Shown: positions 39,625 to 48,148 of the stretch, piece by piece
How the letters are laid out: every line of letters starts with the position of its first letter
How positions within the stretch are numbered: position 1 is the first letter of the stretch
From: JAWVFM01 sp963771655
GTDB lineage: Bacteria; Actinomycetota; Thermoleophilia; Solirubrobacterales; 70-9
Length of the DNA stretch: 64,000 bases
NCBI GenBank assembly: GCA_963771655.1
Contig: CAVYUG010000018.1
Location: 1 to 64,000, forward strand
Reading direction: 5' to 3'
Notes under the pieces: generated by a model
Databases searched by the model: none
What the model was told of the DNA's origin: nothing
The model's input: only the letters and a program-made list of their open reading frames with translations
Program-made: the position numbers and the translations under genes

Positions 39625-41127
39625 CTACGCGGAGGAGCGCGCCGCGTCGGCCCTGGCGCCGTTGGAGCGCCCGCGACGCCCCCGCCGCTTCGGCTTGAGC
39701 TCCTCGAGCTCGTCCGAGATCCAGTCGATCAGGCACTGCACGTCGGGCATCTGATCGCGGTCGGAGACGATGCCGAAGTCCATGCGCCCGCAGTAGCTCA
39801 TCACCGTGATGTTGAGCCCCATGCCGTCGGTGATCACCGAGACGGGGTAGTTCGCCACCACCCTCGCGCCCGCGCAGTAGAGGGGAGTCTGAGGGCCGGG
39901 GACGTTCGAGATCACGAGGTTCCAGGTCGGGCGGCCGCGGCTCGAGGTCGCAACCGTGAACGTGGCGCGCGTCGCGCGGGCGAACACGGCCGGCGGGATG
40001 AAGTGGTTCGCGTCCTGGAGCAGGTCGGCCGGCAGCGCCCGGTGACGCTCCTTCATGTCGCCCATCGCCTCGTGCGTGCGCCGGAGACGCGCGGCAGGGT
40101 CCGGCTCGTTGGTGAAGAGCGGCGCCGACATCAGCATGATCCGGTTGCCGTAGGTGCCCGCTTGATCGCTGGTGCGCACCGACACCGGGATCTGCACGAC
40201 GAGCGGGTCGCTCGGCAACTCCCCGTGATCGACGAGCCAGCGCCGCACGGCGCCCGCGCAGATCGAGACGACGACGTCGTTCACGGTCACGCCGTGCTCG
40301 TTCTTGACCTTCTTCACCTCGTCGAGCGGGAGTTGCCCGAAGGCGAAGCGCCGGTGGGGGGAGACGCGGCCGTTGAAGGAGGTCTTGGGCGCCTTCAGGT
40401 TGATGCGCTTCTCGAGCACGCCGTCCCGCCCGATGGCCTTGCCGGCCCGCTCGGCCAGCCGCGCGACCGCATGAGTGCCGGGGATCGTGCCGAAGGGCGT
40501 CTCGTCGAGGTTCGGGAGGGCGGACGGGAGCGAGCGCAGCATCCGCAGCGGGTATCGCGGCAGCCCCGCGATCCCGCGGGCGAGCATCGCCGCATCGCTC
40601 GGCCGCTCGTCCGCGGCGGGCATCCGCTCCCTGATCTCGCGGCCCTCCGGCTCGAGGTCGAATAGCGCCCCCAGGATCTCCGCGCCGGAAAGGCCATCGA
40701 TCAGGGCGTGGTGGATCTTGGTCAGCATCGCCACGTTCCCCGACTCGAGACCCCAGATCAGGTACAGCTCCCAGAGCGGGCGGGCGCGGTCGAGGGGCCG
40801 GGCGAAGATCCGCGCCACCTGCTCGGCCAGCTGCGCGTCGCTGCCGGGCGCGGGAAGCGCGAGCTCGCGGACGTGGTACTCCAGGTCGAAGTCGGCATCG
40901 TCGACCCAGTAGGGGTAGTCGAGGCCCAGCGGCACCTCGGCCAGACGCCAGCGCATTGGCGGCAGCAGCGGCAGCCGCTCCGCGATCAGCTCCTGGATGG
41001 CGGTGATGTCGAGCGGCGCGCCGGGCCGCGACTCGGGGTCCAGGATCGCGAGTCCGCCGACATGGCCAGTCTGCCGGGTGGTCTCGAGCGCCAGGAACTG
41101 CGCGTCAAGGCTGGTGAGCTGCCGCAC
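39625..41127 (-). CDS. Wax ester synthase/diacylglycerol acyltransferase (WS/DGAT)
   Basis: The 500-residue protein has the WS/DGAT condensation-domain motif HHALIDG (His139, His140, Asp144), PLWELYLIWGL before it, and NVVISNVPGP-type NLVISNVPGPQTPLYCAGA near residue 410. It joins fatty acyl-CoA to a fatty alcohol or diacylglycerol, making wax esters or triacylglycerol for storage at the membrane. The length matches the Mycobacterium and Acinetobacter enzymes. The start is GTG at 41127. The upstream region is shared with the divergent AbiEi/DUF559 gene and its hairpin repeat. Confidence 0.94.
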   Translation of the reverse strand: MRQLTSLDAQFLALETTRQTGHVGGLAILDPESRPGAPLDITAIQELIAERLPLLPPMRWRLAEVPLGLDYPYWVDDADFDLEYHVRELALPAPGSDAQLAEQVARIFARPLDRARPLWELYLIWGLESGNVAMLTKIHHALIDGLSGAEILGALFDLEPEGREIRERMPAADERPSDAAMLARGIAGLPRYPLRMLRSLPSALPNLDETPFGTIPGTHAVARLAERAGKAIGRDGVLEKRINLKAPKTSFNGRVSPHRRFAFGQLPLDEVKKVKNEHGVTVNDVVVSICAGAVRRWLVDHGELPSDPLVVQIPVSVRTSDQAGTYGNRIMLMSAPLFTNEPDPAARLRRTHEAMGDMKERHRALPADLLQDANHFIPPAVFARATRATFTVATSSRGRPTWNLVISNVPGPQTPLYCAGARVVANYPVSVITDGMGLNITVMSYCGRMDFGIVSDRDQMPDVQCLIDWISDELEELKPKRRGRRGRSNGARADAARSSA

Positions 41128-41186
41128 TCCGTCTCCCTTCCTACCGGGTCCCGCCGATCATCGCACAGCGGCCGCAGACCCACGGG

Positions 41187-41234
41187 GCGAACGTCCCGCA
41201 GTTGGGGTTATAGGGGGGGATGAGGGACGCTCGC
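41187..41234 (-). repeat. REP-like hairpin, copy 1 (inverted orientation)
   Basis: GCGAACGTCCC (41187-41197) pairs with GGGACGCTCGC (41224-41234) except for one position. The loop carries GTTGGGG and ATAGGGGGG, the reverse of the ATAGCCCCCA loop in copies 2-4. The ATG of the AbiEi/DUF559 gene (41220) lies inside this hairpin, just before the right arm. Confidence 0.8.
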
Positions 41235-42089
41235 GTGGCTGAGTTGGCCGGCCGGCAGTTCAATCGCATCTCCCGGTGGCAGCTCGCGGAGCTCGGGTTG
41301 AGCGCGGAGGCGATTCGGCACCGGATCGACGCCGGGCGGCTTGTGGCTGTCGAGCAGGCGGTGTTCGCCGTCGCGCCGGTCCTCGAGCACGACGACTGGG
41401 GCGTTTGGATGGGGGCCACCCTGACTGCGCCGCGAACGAAGCTGAGCCAGGTGAGCGCGGCGGCGGCGTGGGGCCTTCTGTCGTTGCCGCGTCCTGCCGA
41501 GACTGTCACGCGTCCGGGCAGCGGCGGACCTCGCCGGCACGGCGGACTCCTCGTCCATCGGAGCCTGATGCTCGAGGGAGAGTGCACGCAACTGAACGGG
41601 ATCGCGATCACGTCCGTCCCACGCACGTTGCTCGACTTGAGCGGTCGTGTCAGCGAGCGCGCGCTCGCACGCGCCGTGCGTGAGGCCGTGAGGCTGGATC
41701 TCGTCACGCTCGCCGAGCTCGGTGACGCGCTCGGGCGCTACCGAGGTCAGCGGGGTTCGCGACGCCTCGCCGACACCATCGCTCGCTATCGAGGCCTGCC
41801 GCTCGAGCGCGCGCGCAGCGGGGCCGAGATCCGAGCCATGGAGCTGCTCGCGGAGGCGGGTCGTCCGCTCCCGCGGCTGAACGTGCGCATCAACCGGGAC
41901 GAGGCGGACCTGAGCTGGCCGGCGGTCCGGCTCATCGTCGAGATCGACGGCGGCCCGTACCACCTCGACGTGGGGGAGGACGCACGAAAAGAAGCGGTTT
42001 GGAAGGCCGCGGGATGGGCCGTGTCGCGTGTTTCCTCGGACGATGTCTACGGCCATCCGCAAAAGCTGCTGGACCTCTGCCCCCGATGA
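41220..42089 (+). CDS. AbiEi-type winged-helix plus DUF559 (Vsr-like endonuclease) protein
   Basis: The 289-residue protein starts with an AbiEi_4-type DNA-binding domain (VAELAGRQFNRISRWQLAELGLSAEAIRHRIDAGRLVAVEQAVFAVAP). It has a middle region with SVPRTLLDLSGRVSERALARAVREAVR. It ends in a DUF559 nuclease fold with RLIVEIDGGPYHLDVGEDARKEAVWKAAGWAVSRVSSDDVY, where Glu-x-Asp and later acidic residues match the Vsr/PD-(D/E)xK pattern. No AbiEii toxin gene is adjacent, so it is not a normal AbiE system. Both its start and its stop codon lie inside inverted REP-like hairpins, which suggests a nuclease-driven mobile element. The start could also be GTG 41235. Confidence 0.85.
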   Translation: MRDARVAELAGRQFNRISRWQLAELGLSAEAIRHRIDAGRLVAVEQAVFAVAPVLEHDDWGVWMGATLTAPRTKLSQVSAAAAWGLLSLPRPAETVTRPGSGGPRRHGGLLVHRSLMLEGECTQLNGIAITSVPRTLLDLSGRVSERALARAVREAVRLDLVTLAELGDALGRYRGQRGSRRLADTIARYRGLPLERARSGAEIRAMELLAEAGRPLPRLNVRINRDEADLSWPAVRLIVEIDGGPYHLDVGEDARKEAVWKAAGWAVSRVSSDDVYGHPQKLLDLCPR

Positions 42090-42131
42090 ACGTCCCTCGC
42101 CACCGCGCATAGCCCCCAGCGAGGGACGTTC
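42088..42131 (+). repeat. REP-like hairpin, copy 2
   Basis: GAACGTCCCTCGC (42088-42100) and GCGAGGGACGTTC (42119-42131) form a perfect 13-bp stem. The 18-nt loop ends in CATAGCCCCCA. The stop codon of the AbiEi/DUF559 gene (TGA, 42087-42089) overlaps the first arm. Confidence 0.88.
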
Positions 42132-42147
42132 GGCGCGGGCTGGGCTG

Positions 42148-42195
42148 GTGAGCGTCCCTCACCACCCTGCATGGCCCCCAGCGGGGGACGTTCAC
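42148..42195 (+). repeat. REP-like hairpin, copy 3
   Basis: GTGAGCGTCCC (42148-42158) pairs with GGGACGTTCAC (42185-42195) including one G-U. The loop contains GCATGGCCCCCAGCG, almost the same as in copy 2. It is a tandem neighbour of copy 2 in the same orientation, 16 nt away. Confidence 0.85.
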
Positions 42196-42238
42196 GTAGG
42201 GGTGGGCCGGCGGTGAGGGGTGGGCCGGCGGTGTGCGG

Positions 42239-43615
42239 CTAGCGGAAGGTGCGCTTGAGGAAGGGGACGACGGTCTTCAGGAACGTGTTCTTGCCGGACG
42301 CCGCCGCGAGCGGGTCGAGGTGGCTCATCTGCGGGTCCGCGTTGACGAGCGTCGACTCCGACCGCGTCGTGCGCGCCTTCCTGATGAAGCGCCGCGCCCC
42401 GCGCAGGACGCCTCCGTGCGTGAGGTCGGTCTGGATCGCGTAGAGAGGGACGTTCACCTTCCGCGGCCCGTCGATGTGGAGGCCCAGGAACTTGGCGGCG
42501 GCGTTCTGCTTCAGCGCCGCCGCGCCGTTCGTGTCGATCCGCAGCCGGTCGGGGAAGTACCACTCGACCGCGTCGCTGGGCTGCTGGCCGAAGGTCTGCG
42601 CGAGGTTCGCGATCGGCGTCACGCCGCCGTCCACCCAGTCGCGCGGCTCACCGGACGAGGCGAGGGCGCCGGCGTTCACGTGCAGAAGCGAGAGCGAGGC
42701 GGGGGAGGTGTCGCGGTCGAACGCGTAGCCGAAGAGCGCCCGGTTGGTGACCGGGAAGGGCGGGTTGAAGTCCGCCGGCAGCAGCGGGTAGCTCTGGAGC
42801 GTCGTCGCGCTCGCCGTCGGGGCGAGGCGCGCGTAGATGCCGCCGACGTCGGCGAACAGCCCCGCCGCCTCGGGGAAGCCGAGCCCGAGGAGGTCGGAGA
42901 ACGGGCTCGCCGACGGGTCGTCGAGCTTCGCGACGGCCGCCTTCGCCTGCGCGAGGTTGTAGCTCTGAAAGCTGCCGAGCAGGCCGCCGTCGATGAGGAC
43001 GAGGCCGTCGACGTCCTTGTAGCCGGGGTGGCCGTCGAAGTCCCAGCTCGCGTACGCGACGGTCATCGACGCGCCGAGGGAGTGGCCGCCGAGAATCACC
43101 TTCCGGCGCCCGCCGTCGCGTGCCGCGAGGACCACCTTGCGCTCGTCGTCGAGCGCGAGCGGCAGGCCCCACTGCTTGGCGAACGCGTACTTGACGGGGT
43201 CGAGGAAGTTGAAGTGATTGGCGGGCGTTCCCCCGTTCGAGATCCAGCCCAGGTAGTAGTCGAACATCTGCTGCAGCGTCACCTTGCCGGCCAGCGCCTG
43301 CTTGAAGACGCCGTTCGACTCGAGCGCCTGGCTGCGACGGTCGATCGCCCAGACCTGGAGGTTCGGGATGTTCTTGACGAGGTACTCGGCGTCGAGCGTG
43401 AAGTCGCCCGCGCCGCCCTCGAAGCCCGGCATCAACACGAGCACGCGCTTGGCCGAGGCGGGACCGAACTCGCTCACGAAGACCTTGTCGTACTTCGCCG
43501 GGCCCGCGCCCTTGGCGCCGTCGATCGTGACGTGGCGAACGGCGGCGGACGCCGAGGTCGCCGTGGCCAGAAGGCACGTGGCGGCGAGTCCCGCGATGAG
43601 CGTCCGTGCTCGCAT
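42239..43615 (-). CDS. Exported alpha/beta hydrolase
   Basis: The 458-residue protein has a signal peptide (MRARTLIAGLAATCLLATATSASA). The hydrolase core includes VLVLMPGFEGGAGDF, KVILGGHSLGASMTVAYASW (nucleophile Ser in GHSLG) and DVDGLVLIDGG; a C-terminal His in MSHLDPL could complete the triad. The family is unclear; it may be a secreted esterase or lipase. It is convergent with nothing nearby and is followed on the same strand by the ABC genes, which end 11 nt upstream. Confidence 0.87.
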   Translation of the reverse strand: MRARTLIAGLAATCLLATATSASAAVRHVTIDGAKGAGPAKYDKVFVSEFGPASAKRVLVLMPGFEGGAGDFTLDAEYLVKNIPNLQVWAIDRRSQALESNGVFKQALAGKVTLQQMFDYYLGWISNGGTPANHFNFLDPVKYAFAKQWGLPLALDDERKVVLAARDGGRRKVILGGHSLGASMTVAYASWDFDGHPGYKDVDGLVLIDGGLLGSFQSYNLAQAKAAVAKLDDPSASPFSDLLGLGFPEAAGLFADVGGIYARLAPTASATTLQSYPLLPADFNPPFPVTNRALFGYAFDRDTSPASLSLLHVNAGALASSGEPRDWVDGGVTPIANLAQTFGQQPSDAVEWYFPDRLRIDTNGAAALKQNAAAKFLGLHIDGPRKVNVPLYAIQTDLTHGGVLRGARRFIRKARTTRSESTLVNADPQMSHLDPLAAASGKNTFLKTVVPFLKRTFR

Positions 43616-43626
43616 CGGCTGAAAGC

Positions 43627-44415
43627 CTAGCCGCGCGCCGCCTGGGGCTCCCAGCGGAAGCGACGCGTCGCGACGACGACGCCGATCGCGGCCCACCCCG
43701 CGAGCGCCGCGACATTGCCGGCGTCGAGCCCGGTGCCGCCCGTCGCGGCGAACGACAGCTGCAGCCCCTCGGCGAGGTGGGCGAGGGGGAAGACCCGCCC
43801 CACGTCGGCGAGCGTCGAGCCGATCTGGTCGATCGGGACGAAGACGCCCGAGACGAAGGACAGGAGGACGGCGCTGAACGGCGCGATCGCGCTTGCGGCC
43901 TCGGCCGTCGGCGCGACCGAGGTGAGCGCGATCCCGAGCGCGCACATCGTCGCGGTCCCCAGGACGGCGTAGACGACGAGGCCGATGACTCCCGCGCCCG
44001 AGATGCTCGCGCCGTAGGCGGCCCCGGCGGCGAAGGTCGCCGCCACCGTCAGGCAGGTGAGCGCGATCGATCTTGCGACGAGCGCCGCGATGAACGTCCA
44101 CGCCGGCACCGGCGTTCCCCGGTAGCGCTTGAGCTGTCCGCTCTCGCGCTGGGTCGTGAGCGTGATCGCGAGCGTCGAGAACGAGGACAGGGTGATCGCG
44201 TAGGCCATGATCCCCGCCGTGAAGTAGGACTCGTTCGAGAGGGTCGTACCGTCGAAGTGGACGACGTCGGGGCCGCCCGACTTGGCGAAGATCGAGTTGA
44301 AGATCACGACGAGGAGTGGGGGGAAGACCACGCCGAAGATGACCGCCCGCGGCGTGCGGAAGAGAGCCACGAGCGAATAGCGGGCCTGCACCGCGACGAG
44401 CCCGAGATCACCCAT
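43627..44415 (-). CDS. ABC-2 type transporter permease
   Basis: The 262-residue protein has six membrane helices of the ABC-2 type: AVIFGVVFPPLLVVIFNSIF, AGIMAYAITLSSFSTLAITL, FIAALVARSIALTCLTVAATFAAG, VIGLVVYAVLGTATMCALGIALTSV, IAPFSAVLLSFVSGVFVPID and the C-terminal VAALAGWAAIGVVVATRRF. RESGQLKRYRGTPVPAW is the loop that contacts the ATPase. It partners the ATPase just upstream, with an 8-nt overlap. Such pairs export drugs, lipids or polysaccharides. Confidence 0.9.
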   Translation of the reverse strand: MGDLGLVAVQARYSLVALFRTPRAVIFGVVFPPLLVVIFNSIFAKSGGPDVVHFDGTTLSNESYFTAGIMAYAITLSSFSTLAITLTTQRESGQLKRYRGTPVPAWTFIAALVARSIALTCLTVAATFAAGAAYGASISGAGVIGLVVYAVLGTATMCALGIALTSVAPTAEAASAIAPFSAVLLSFVSGVFVPIDQIGSTLADVGRVFPLAHLAEGLQLSFAATGGTGLDAGNVAALAGWAAIGVVVATRRFRWEPQAARG

Positions 44416-45334
44416 CGCCCGCCCCCGCGCCGTCGCCGGTCAGCTCGAGGAAGATGTCCTCCAGCCGTGGATGGGTCGCCTCCAGACCCTCGAGCACGAC
44501 CCCGCGCTCCTCGGCCCAGCCGGTCAGCCGGTGGAGGGGTGCCTGTGGCCGGTCCACCTCCGCCGTCGCGATGTCGCCCGATACCGCCACCGGGGCACCG
44601 AGGAGAGCATCGAGCTCGGACCCGCTGGCGCCGTTGGGCACGCGGAAGCGGATCACGGTCTTCGCCGCCGTGCCGGCGCCGAGCTCCGACATCGTTCCCT
44701 GGGCCACGAGCTCGCCCCGGCGCAGGATCGCCACCCGGTCCGCGAGGTGCTCGGCCTCGTCCATGTAGTGCGTGGTCAAGAAGATCGTCTTGCCGAGCCG
44801 GCGCAGCCCCTCGATCATGTTCCAGGCGTCGCGGCGAGCCGAGGGGTCGAAGCCGGTGGTCGGCTCGTCGAGGAAGATCAGCTCGGGGTCGCCGATGATC
44901 CCGACGGCAACGTCGAGGCGGCGCCGCTGGCCGCCGGAGAGGGTGCCGCTGCGCGCCTCCGACTTGGCGGCGAGGCCGACGAGCTCGATGGTCTCGTCGA
45001 CGGGGCGCGGGCTCGAGTAGAAGCTCGCGAACAGGGTCACGATCTCCCGGACGGTGAGCGTTGGGTCGAGCTCGCACTCCTGCAGGACGAGGCCGATGCG
45101 CTCGCGCCAGGAGCGCGTGGGCCTGCCGGGGTCGGCTCCGAGAACCGACACCTCGCCTCCCGAGCGCTTGCGGTAGCCCTCGAGGATCTCGATCGTCGTC
45201 GTCTTGCCGGCGCCGTTCGGGCCCAGGAAGCCGAAGACCTCGCCGGCCTCGACCTGGAAGCTGATCCCGCGGACCGCCTCGTTCTCCCCGTAGCTCTTGC
45301 GCAGCTCGGAGACGTCGATCGCTACCCCAGCCAT
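44408..45334 (-). CDS. ABC transporter ATPase, DrrA-type
   Basis: The 308-residue protein has Walker A GPNGAGKTTT, Q-loop VLQECELD, signature LSGGQRRRLDVA, Walker B LIFLDEPTTGFDP and H-loop FLTTHYMDEAEHL. The C-terminal 80-residue extension (VIRFRVPNGASGSEL...ATHPRLEDIFLELTG) is like that of DrrA and NatA. It drives the ABC-2 permease encoded next. Possible exports include antibiotics or lipids. It is the first gene of a two-gene operon. Confidence 0.93.
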   Translation of the reverse strand: MAGVAIDVSELRKSYGENEAVRGISFQVEAGEVFGFLGPNGAGKTTTIEILEGYRKRSGGEVSVLGADPGRPTRSWRERIGLVLQECELDPTLTVREIVTLFASFYSSPRPVDETIELVGLAAKSEARSGTLSGGQRRRLDVAVGIIGDPELIFLDEPTTGFDPSARRDAWNMIEGLRRLGKTIFLTTHYMDEAEHLADRVAILRRGELVAQGTMSELGAGTAAKTVIRFRVPNGASGSELDALLGAPVAVSGDIATAEVDRPQAPLHRLTGWAEERGVVLEGLEATHPRLEDIFLELTGDGAGAGDG

Positions 45335-45367
45335 CCCCCTCGAAAGCTAGCGAGCCAGGCTCAAGGT

Positions 45368-46498
45368 TCAGTCAAGTCGCTTCAGGTCCTCGCGGGAGAG
45401 GTCGTCGAGGAGGTGCACGAGCCGCGGCTCGCCGCCGTCGAGCTCCGCGACCGTGCCCGGCCACCATCCGCTCTCGGCCGCCGTGGCGCCGAGGACGCCC
45501 GGGGAATGGACCCAGCTTCCGGTGTTGAGGAGGCGCGTCGACTCACCGGCCGGCCACTGGGCCTCGCCCTCGCGGGGCCCCCGCCTGTGGGTGTGGCCGA
45601 ACAGCACCCACTCGGCGCCGATCTCGAGACGCTCGATCACCTCGCCCATCGCGATCACGCCGGCGCTCGTGATCGCGCCGGGCGAGAGGTCGGAGCGGAC
45701 CGGGCCCAGGCCGAGGCGGTTGGCAACGCCCACCGCGCCGGGCACGGCGACCGTGCCGAGCAGCCACCCGCGCACCTTCGACCCGCGCCCCTCACCGCCG
45801 CCGAGCGCCTGCCAGACGCGAGCGCTCGGGCCGGCGCCGGTCACGCGCGAGGGGGCCGACGCCTGCGCGAGCGCGTAGAGCAGCGCGTAGACCGGCGCCT
45901 GCGCGCTCTCGTACTCGTCTGGCGTGATCGGGTCCTCGCCGCCCGGCGGTGCCAGCGGGTCTCCCGCGGGCGGCGCGCCGAGGATGCGCTCCACCATGGC
46001 CACGCCAAGCCGCTCGAAGGTGGGAATGGTGAGGTGCCGGTCGAGGAAATGGCCATGCATCGCGTAGACGCCCTCGCCGAGCCAGAGACCCGGATAGGCG
46101 AACCGCACGCCTGCCGGTCGCGCTCGCTCGGCGAGCGCGGCGAGCGCGCCCTCCGGCTCGGCGAAGTGCTCGAGGCCGAGCGGCTCGGACGACGTCAGGG
46201 CGCGCCGCTCGAGCCACGCCTCGGCGAGGTGATGGTCGTGGTTGCCGGCGACGACGACGATCTCTCCGCCGTCGCCCAGCGCCTTCCCGATCGCCTCGAA
46301 CACGGGTCCGGCGAGCTCGACCACCCGGCCGATCGGCCGGTCGCGGAGCTCCAGGACGTCGCCGAGGAGGACGGCTCGATCGGCGCCCGCGACGAACTCG
46401 GTGAGCAGGGCGAGGAACGAGGCGCGGCGCAGAAGGTCAGCGTCGTTCGCGGTTCCGAGGTGCGTGTCCGATACGACGACGGTTCGCATCCGGCGCAT
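45368..46498 (-). CDS. Calcineurin-like metallophosphoesterase
   Basis: The 376-residue protein has the metal motifs in order: VVSDTHLGTA (DxH), LLGDVLEL (GDxxE), VVAGNHDHH (GNHD) and MHGHFLD and LFGHTHRRG (GHxH). These bind two metal ions for phosphoester hydrolysis. The long insert (residues 180-290) is variable and may define a substrate, such as a lipid or nucleotide (LpxH-like enzymes have a similar layout). It is divergent from the 46551 operon by 52 bp. Confidence 0.9.
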   Translation of the reverse strand: MRRMRTVVVSDTHLGTANDADLLRRASFLALLTEFVAGADRAVLLGDVLELRDRPIGRVVELAGPVFEAIGKALGDGGEIVVVAGNHDHHLAEAWLERRALTSSEPLGLEHFAEPEGALAALAERARPAGVRFAYPGLWLGEGVYAMHGHFLDRHLTIPTFERLGVAMVERILGAPPAGDPLAPPGGEDPITPDEYESAQAPVYALLYALAQASAPSRVTGAGPSARVWQALGGGEGRGSKVRGWLLGTVAVPGAVGVANRLGLGPVRSDLSPGAITSAGVIAMGEVIERLEIGAEWVLFGHTHRRGPREGEAQWPAGESTRLLNTGSWVHSPGVLGATAAESGWWPGTVAELDGGEPRLVHLLDDLSREDLKRLD

Positions 46499-46550
46499 CG
46501 TGCCAGCCTCGTTTGCCGCGGTGCTCCGCGGGATAGGGCTCTCGCGCGCG

Positions 46551-47240
46551 ATGATGGGCGTGATGGAAGAACCTGGCGTGCGAATACTTCGCGAGCCCGA
46601 GCGCGACGAGGTCTCGGAGACCGGCGCCGTCTCGTCGGTCCAGGAGGCCGATGCGGCCGTGCCCCGGGAGGCGCTCGACCGCCTGTGGAAGCCCGAGTAC
46701 CTGGAGCGGCTCGCTCGCAGCTACTGGCGCTTTCTCAGCAGGATCTCCCTCGGCCTCATCCGGGTCGTCTATGAGCCCGAATCGCGGACGGTCGTATTCC
46801 TGTCCCGTCATCTGCCGTTGCTGCGCTTCCGTCGCCCGGAGTACGAGGCGAGCGCCGAAGAGGGCACGGTCACGTGGCGAATCGAACGCGGTCTTCTGGT
46901 GGCGAGTGAAGGCCGTGACGAGGGCTTCCTGCGGATCGACGTGCGCCGCCTCGGCTTTGGGCCGGGCGCGCCCGCCCCCGGCTCGGAGCTGGTTCGCGTG
47001 CGCGTCGAGGTTCGTAACTTCTATCCATGGATTCGCGGGCGCGGGCGCTTCGCGCGTTTCGGCACCTGGCTCTACTCGAAGACCCAGCTCCGCATCCACG
47101 GCCTCGTCTGCCGCCTATTCCTGCGATCGCTGGTGCGGCTCGACCTTCCGCCCTCCCGCGTCGGGGCGCTTCGAGGCGAGATCGCGCTCGCCGAGCAGGC
47201 GGAGCTGGTGCCCGTGGCCCCGCGCGAGGCGAGCCGATGA
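46551..47240 (+). CDS. Uncharacterised conserved protein, first gene of the 46.5-55 kb operon
   Basis: The 229-residue protein has no signal or membrane segment. Its central RLARSYWRFLSRISLGLIRVVYEPESRTVVFLSRHLPLLRFRRPEYEASAEEGTVTWRIERGLLVA and later GTWLYSKTQLRIHGLVCRLFLRSLVRLD show a compact, basic, beta-rich protein. I recognise no family. Starts at 46551, 46554 and 46563 are possible; TAGGGC at 46534-46539 may be the -10 box. Its stop overlaps the next ATG (ATGA). Probably an accessory factor of the following NmrA and oxidase genes. Confidence 0.7.
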   Translation: MMGVMEEPGVRILREPERDEVSETGAVSSVQEADAAVPREALDRLWKPEYLERLARSYWRFLSRISLGLIRVVYEPESRTVVFLSRHLPLLRFRRPEYEASAEEGTVTWRIERGLLVASEGRDEGFLRIDVRRLGFGPGAPAPGSELVRVRVEVRNFYPWIRGRGRFARFGTWLYSKTQLRIHGLVCRLFLRSLVRLDLPPSRVGALRGEIALAEQAELVPVAPREASR

Positions 47241-48148
47241 GGGCTCTCGTCGCCGGCGCGAGCGGCTTCATCGGGCGCCGGCTCGTCCCCGCGCTGCTTC
47301 GCGATCACGAGGTCCGCTGCCTCGTCCGCGACCCCGAGCGCGCGGCCGAGCTGAGCGCTGCGGGCGCGGAGCTCGCCGTGGCTGACCTATCGGGTCCCGC
47401 CGAGCTGGCGGCGAGCTTGGCCGGGGCCGACGTCGCTTACTACCTCGTCCACATGATGTCCGAGCGCACGTACGCGGAGCCGGAGATCGAGGCGGCGCGC
47501 GCGTTCGGGTCCGCGGCGCTCGAGGCCGGGGTGGAGCGCATCGTCTACCTCGGGGGGCTCGGCGACGACGCCAACGCCTCGCCGCACCTGCGCAGCCGCC
47601 ACGCCACGGCCGAGGCGCTGCGCGAAGCGGGGCCGCCGCTCACATACTTCAGGGCGGCGATGGTGATCGGGGCCGGGAGCGAATCGTTCGTGCTGCTGAA
47701 GGCGATCGCCGAGCGTCTGCCCGTCATCCCGGCGAAGGACTGGCTCGAGCACCGAAGCCAGCCGATCGGAGTCCGCGAGGTGGTCCGCTACCTGAAGATG
47801 GCTCCGGAGGTGGCATCGTCGCGCGGACGGGAGGTGCAGATCGGCGGCCCGCGCGCCTACACCCACCTCGAGCTCGTGGACCTCATGGCGCGCGAGCTCG
47901 GCCGGCGACAGAAGCGCAAGCTGCCCCTCTACGGCGCGACGCCAGGTGTCGTGTCGGCCGGCGCCGCGATCATCACCCGGGGCGACGACCGCGTCGCCGC
48001 GGAGCTCACGCTCAGCCTGGTCGAGGACACGGTCGTCACCGACCCCAGCGGCGCCGAGCCGTTCGGGATCGTCCCCGAGCCCGTCCCGATCGCCCTGCAG
48101 CGCGCGCTCGAGGACGAGGAGCGCGAGCGGGAGGAGGCGCCCGTATGA
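47237..48148 (+). CDS. NAD(P)-binding NmrA-like protein
   Basis: The 303-residue protein is an atypical SDR: RALVAGASGFIGRRLVPALLRDHEVRCLVRDP (GxxGxxG), VAYYLVHMMSERTY, RIVYLGGLGDDANASPHLRSRHATAEALREAGPPLTYFRAAMVIG, and the late GGPRAYTHLELVDLMARELG. The usual YxxxK is absent, as in NmrA-like proteins and NADH-ubiquinone reductase accessory SDRs that bind rather than convert. It overlaps both neighbours through ATGA and belongs to the operon with the SRPBCC protein and oxidase fusion. Confidence 0.87.
   Translation: MRALVAGASGFIGRRLVPALLRDHEVRCLVRDPERAAELSAAGAELAVADLSGPAELAASLAGADVAYYLVHMMSERTYAEPEIEAARAFGSAALEAGVERIVYLGGLGDDANASPHLRSRHATAEALREAGPPLTYFRAAMVIGAGSESFVLLKAIAERLPVIPAKDWLEHRSQPIGVREVVRYLKMAPEVASSRGREVQIGGPRAYTHLELVDLMARELGRRQKRKLPLYGATPGVVSAGAAIITRGDDRVAAELTLSLVEDTVVTDPSGAEPFGIVPEPVPIALQRALEDEEREREEAPV

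Noticed and set aside
41220..42089. A complete AbiE toxin-antitoxin system
   Set aside because: No nucleotidyltransferase (AbiEii) gene is adjacent; the neighbours are WS/DGAT and an exported hydrolase.
42449..42462. A further REP-like arm (GAGGGACGTTCACC)
   Set aside because: It lies inside the alpha/beta hydrolase coding sequence without a matching second arm, so it is probably coincidence.
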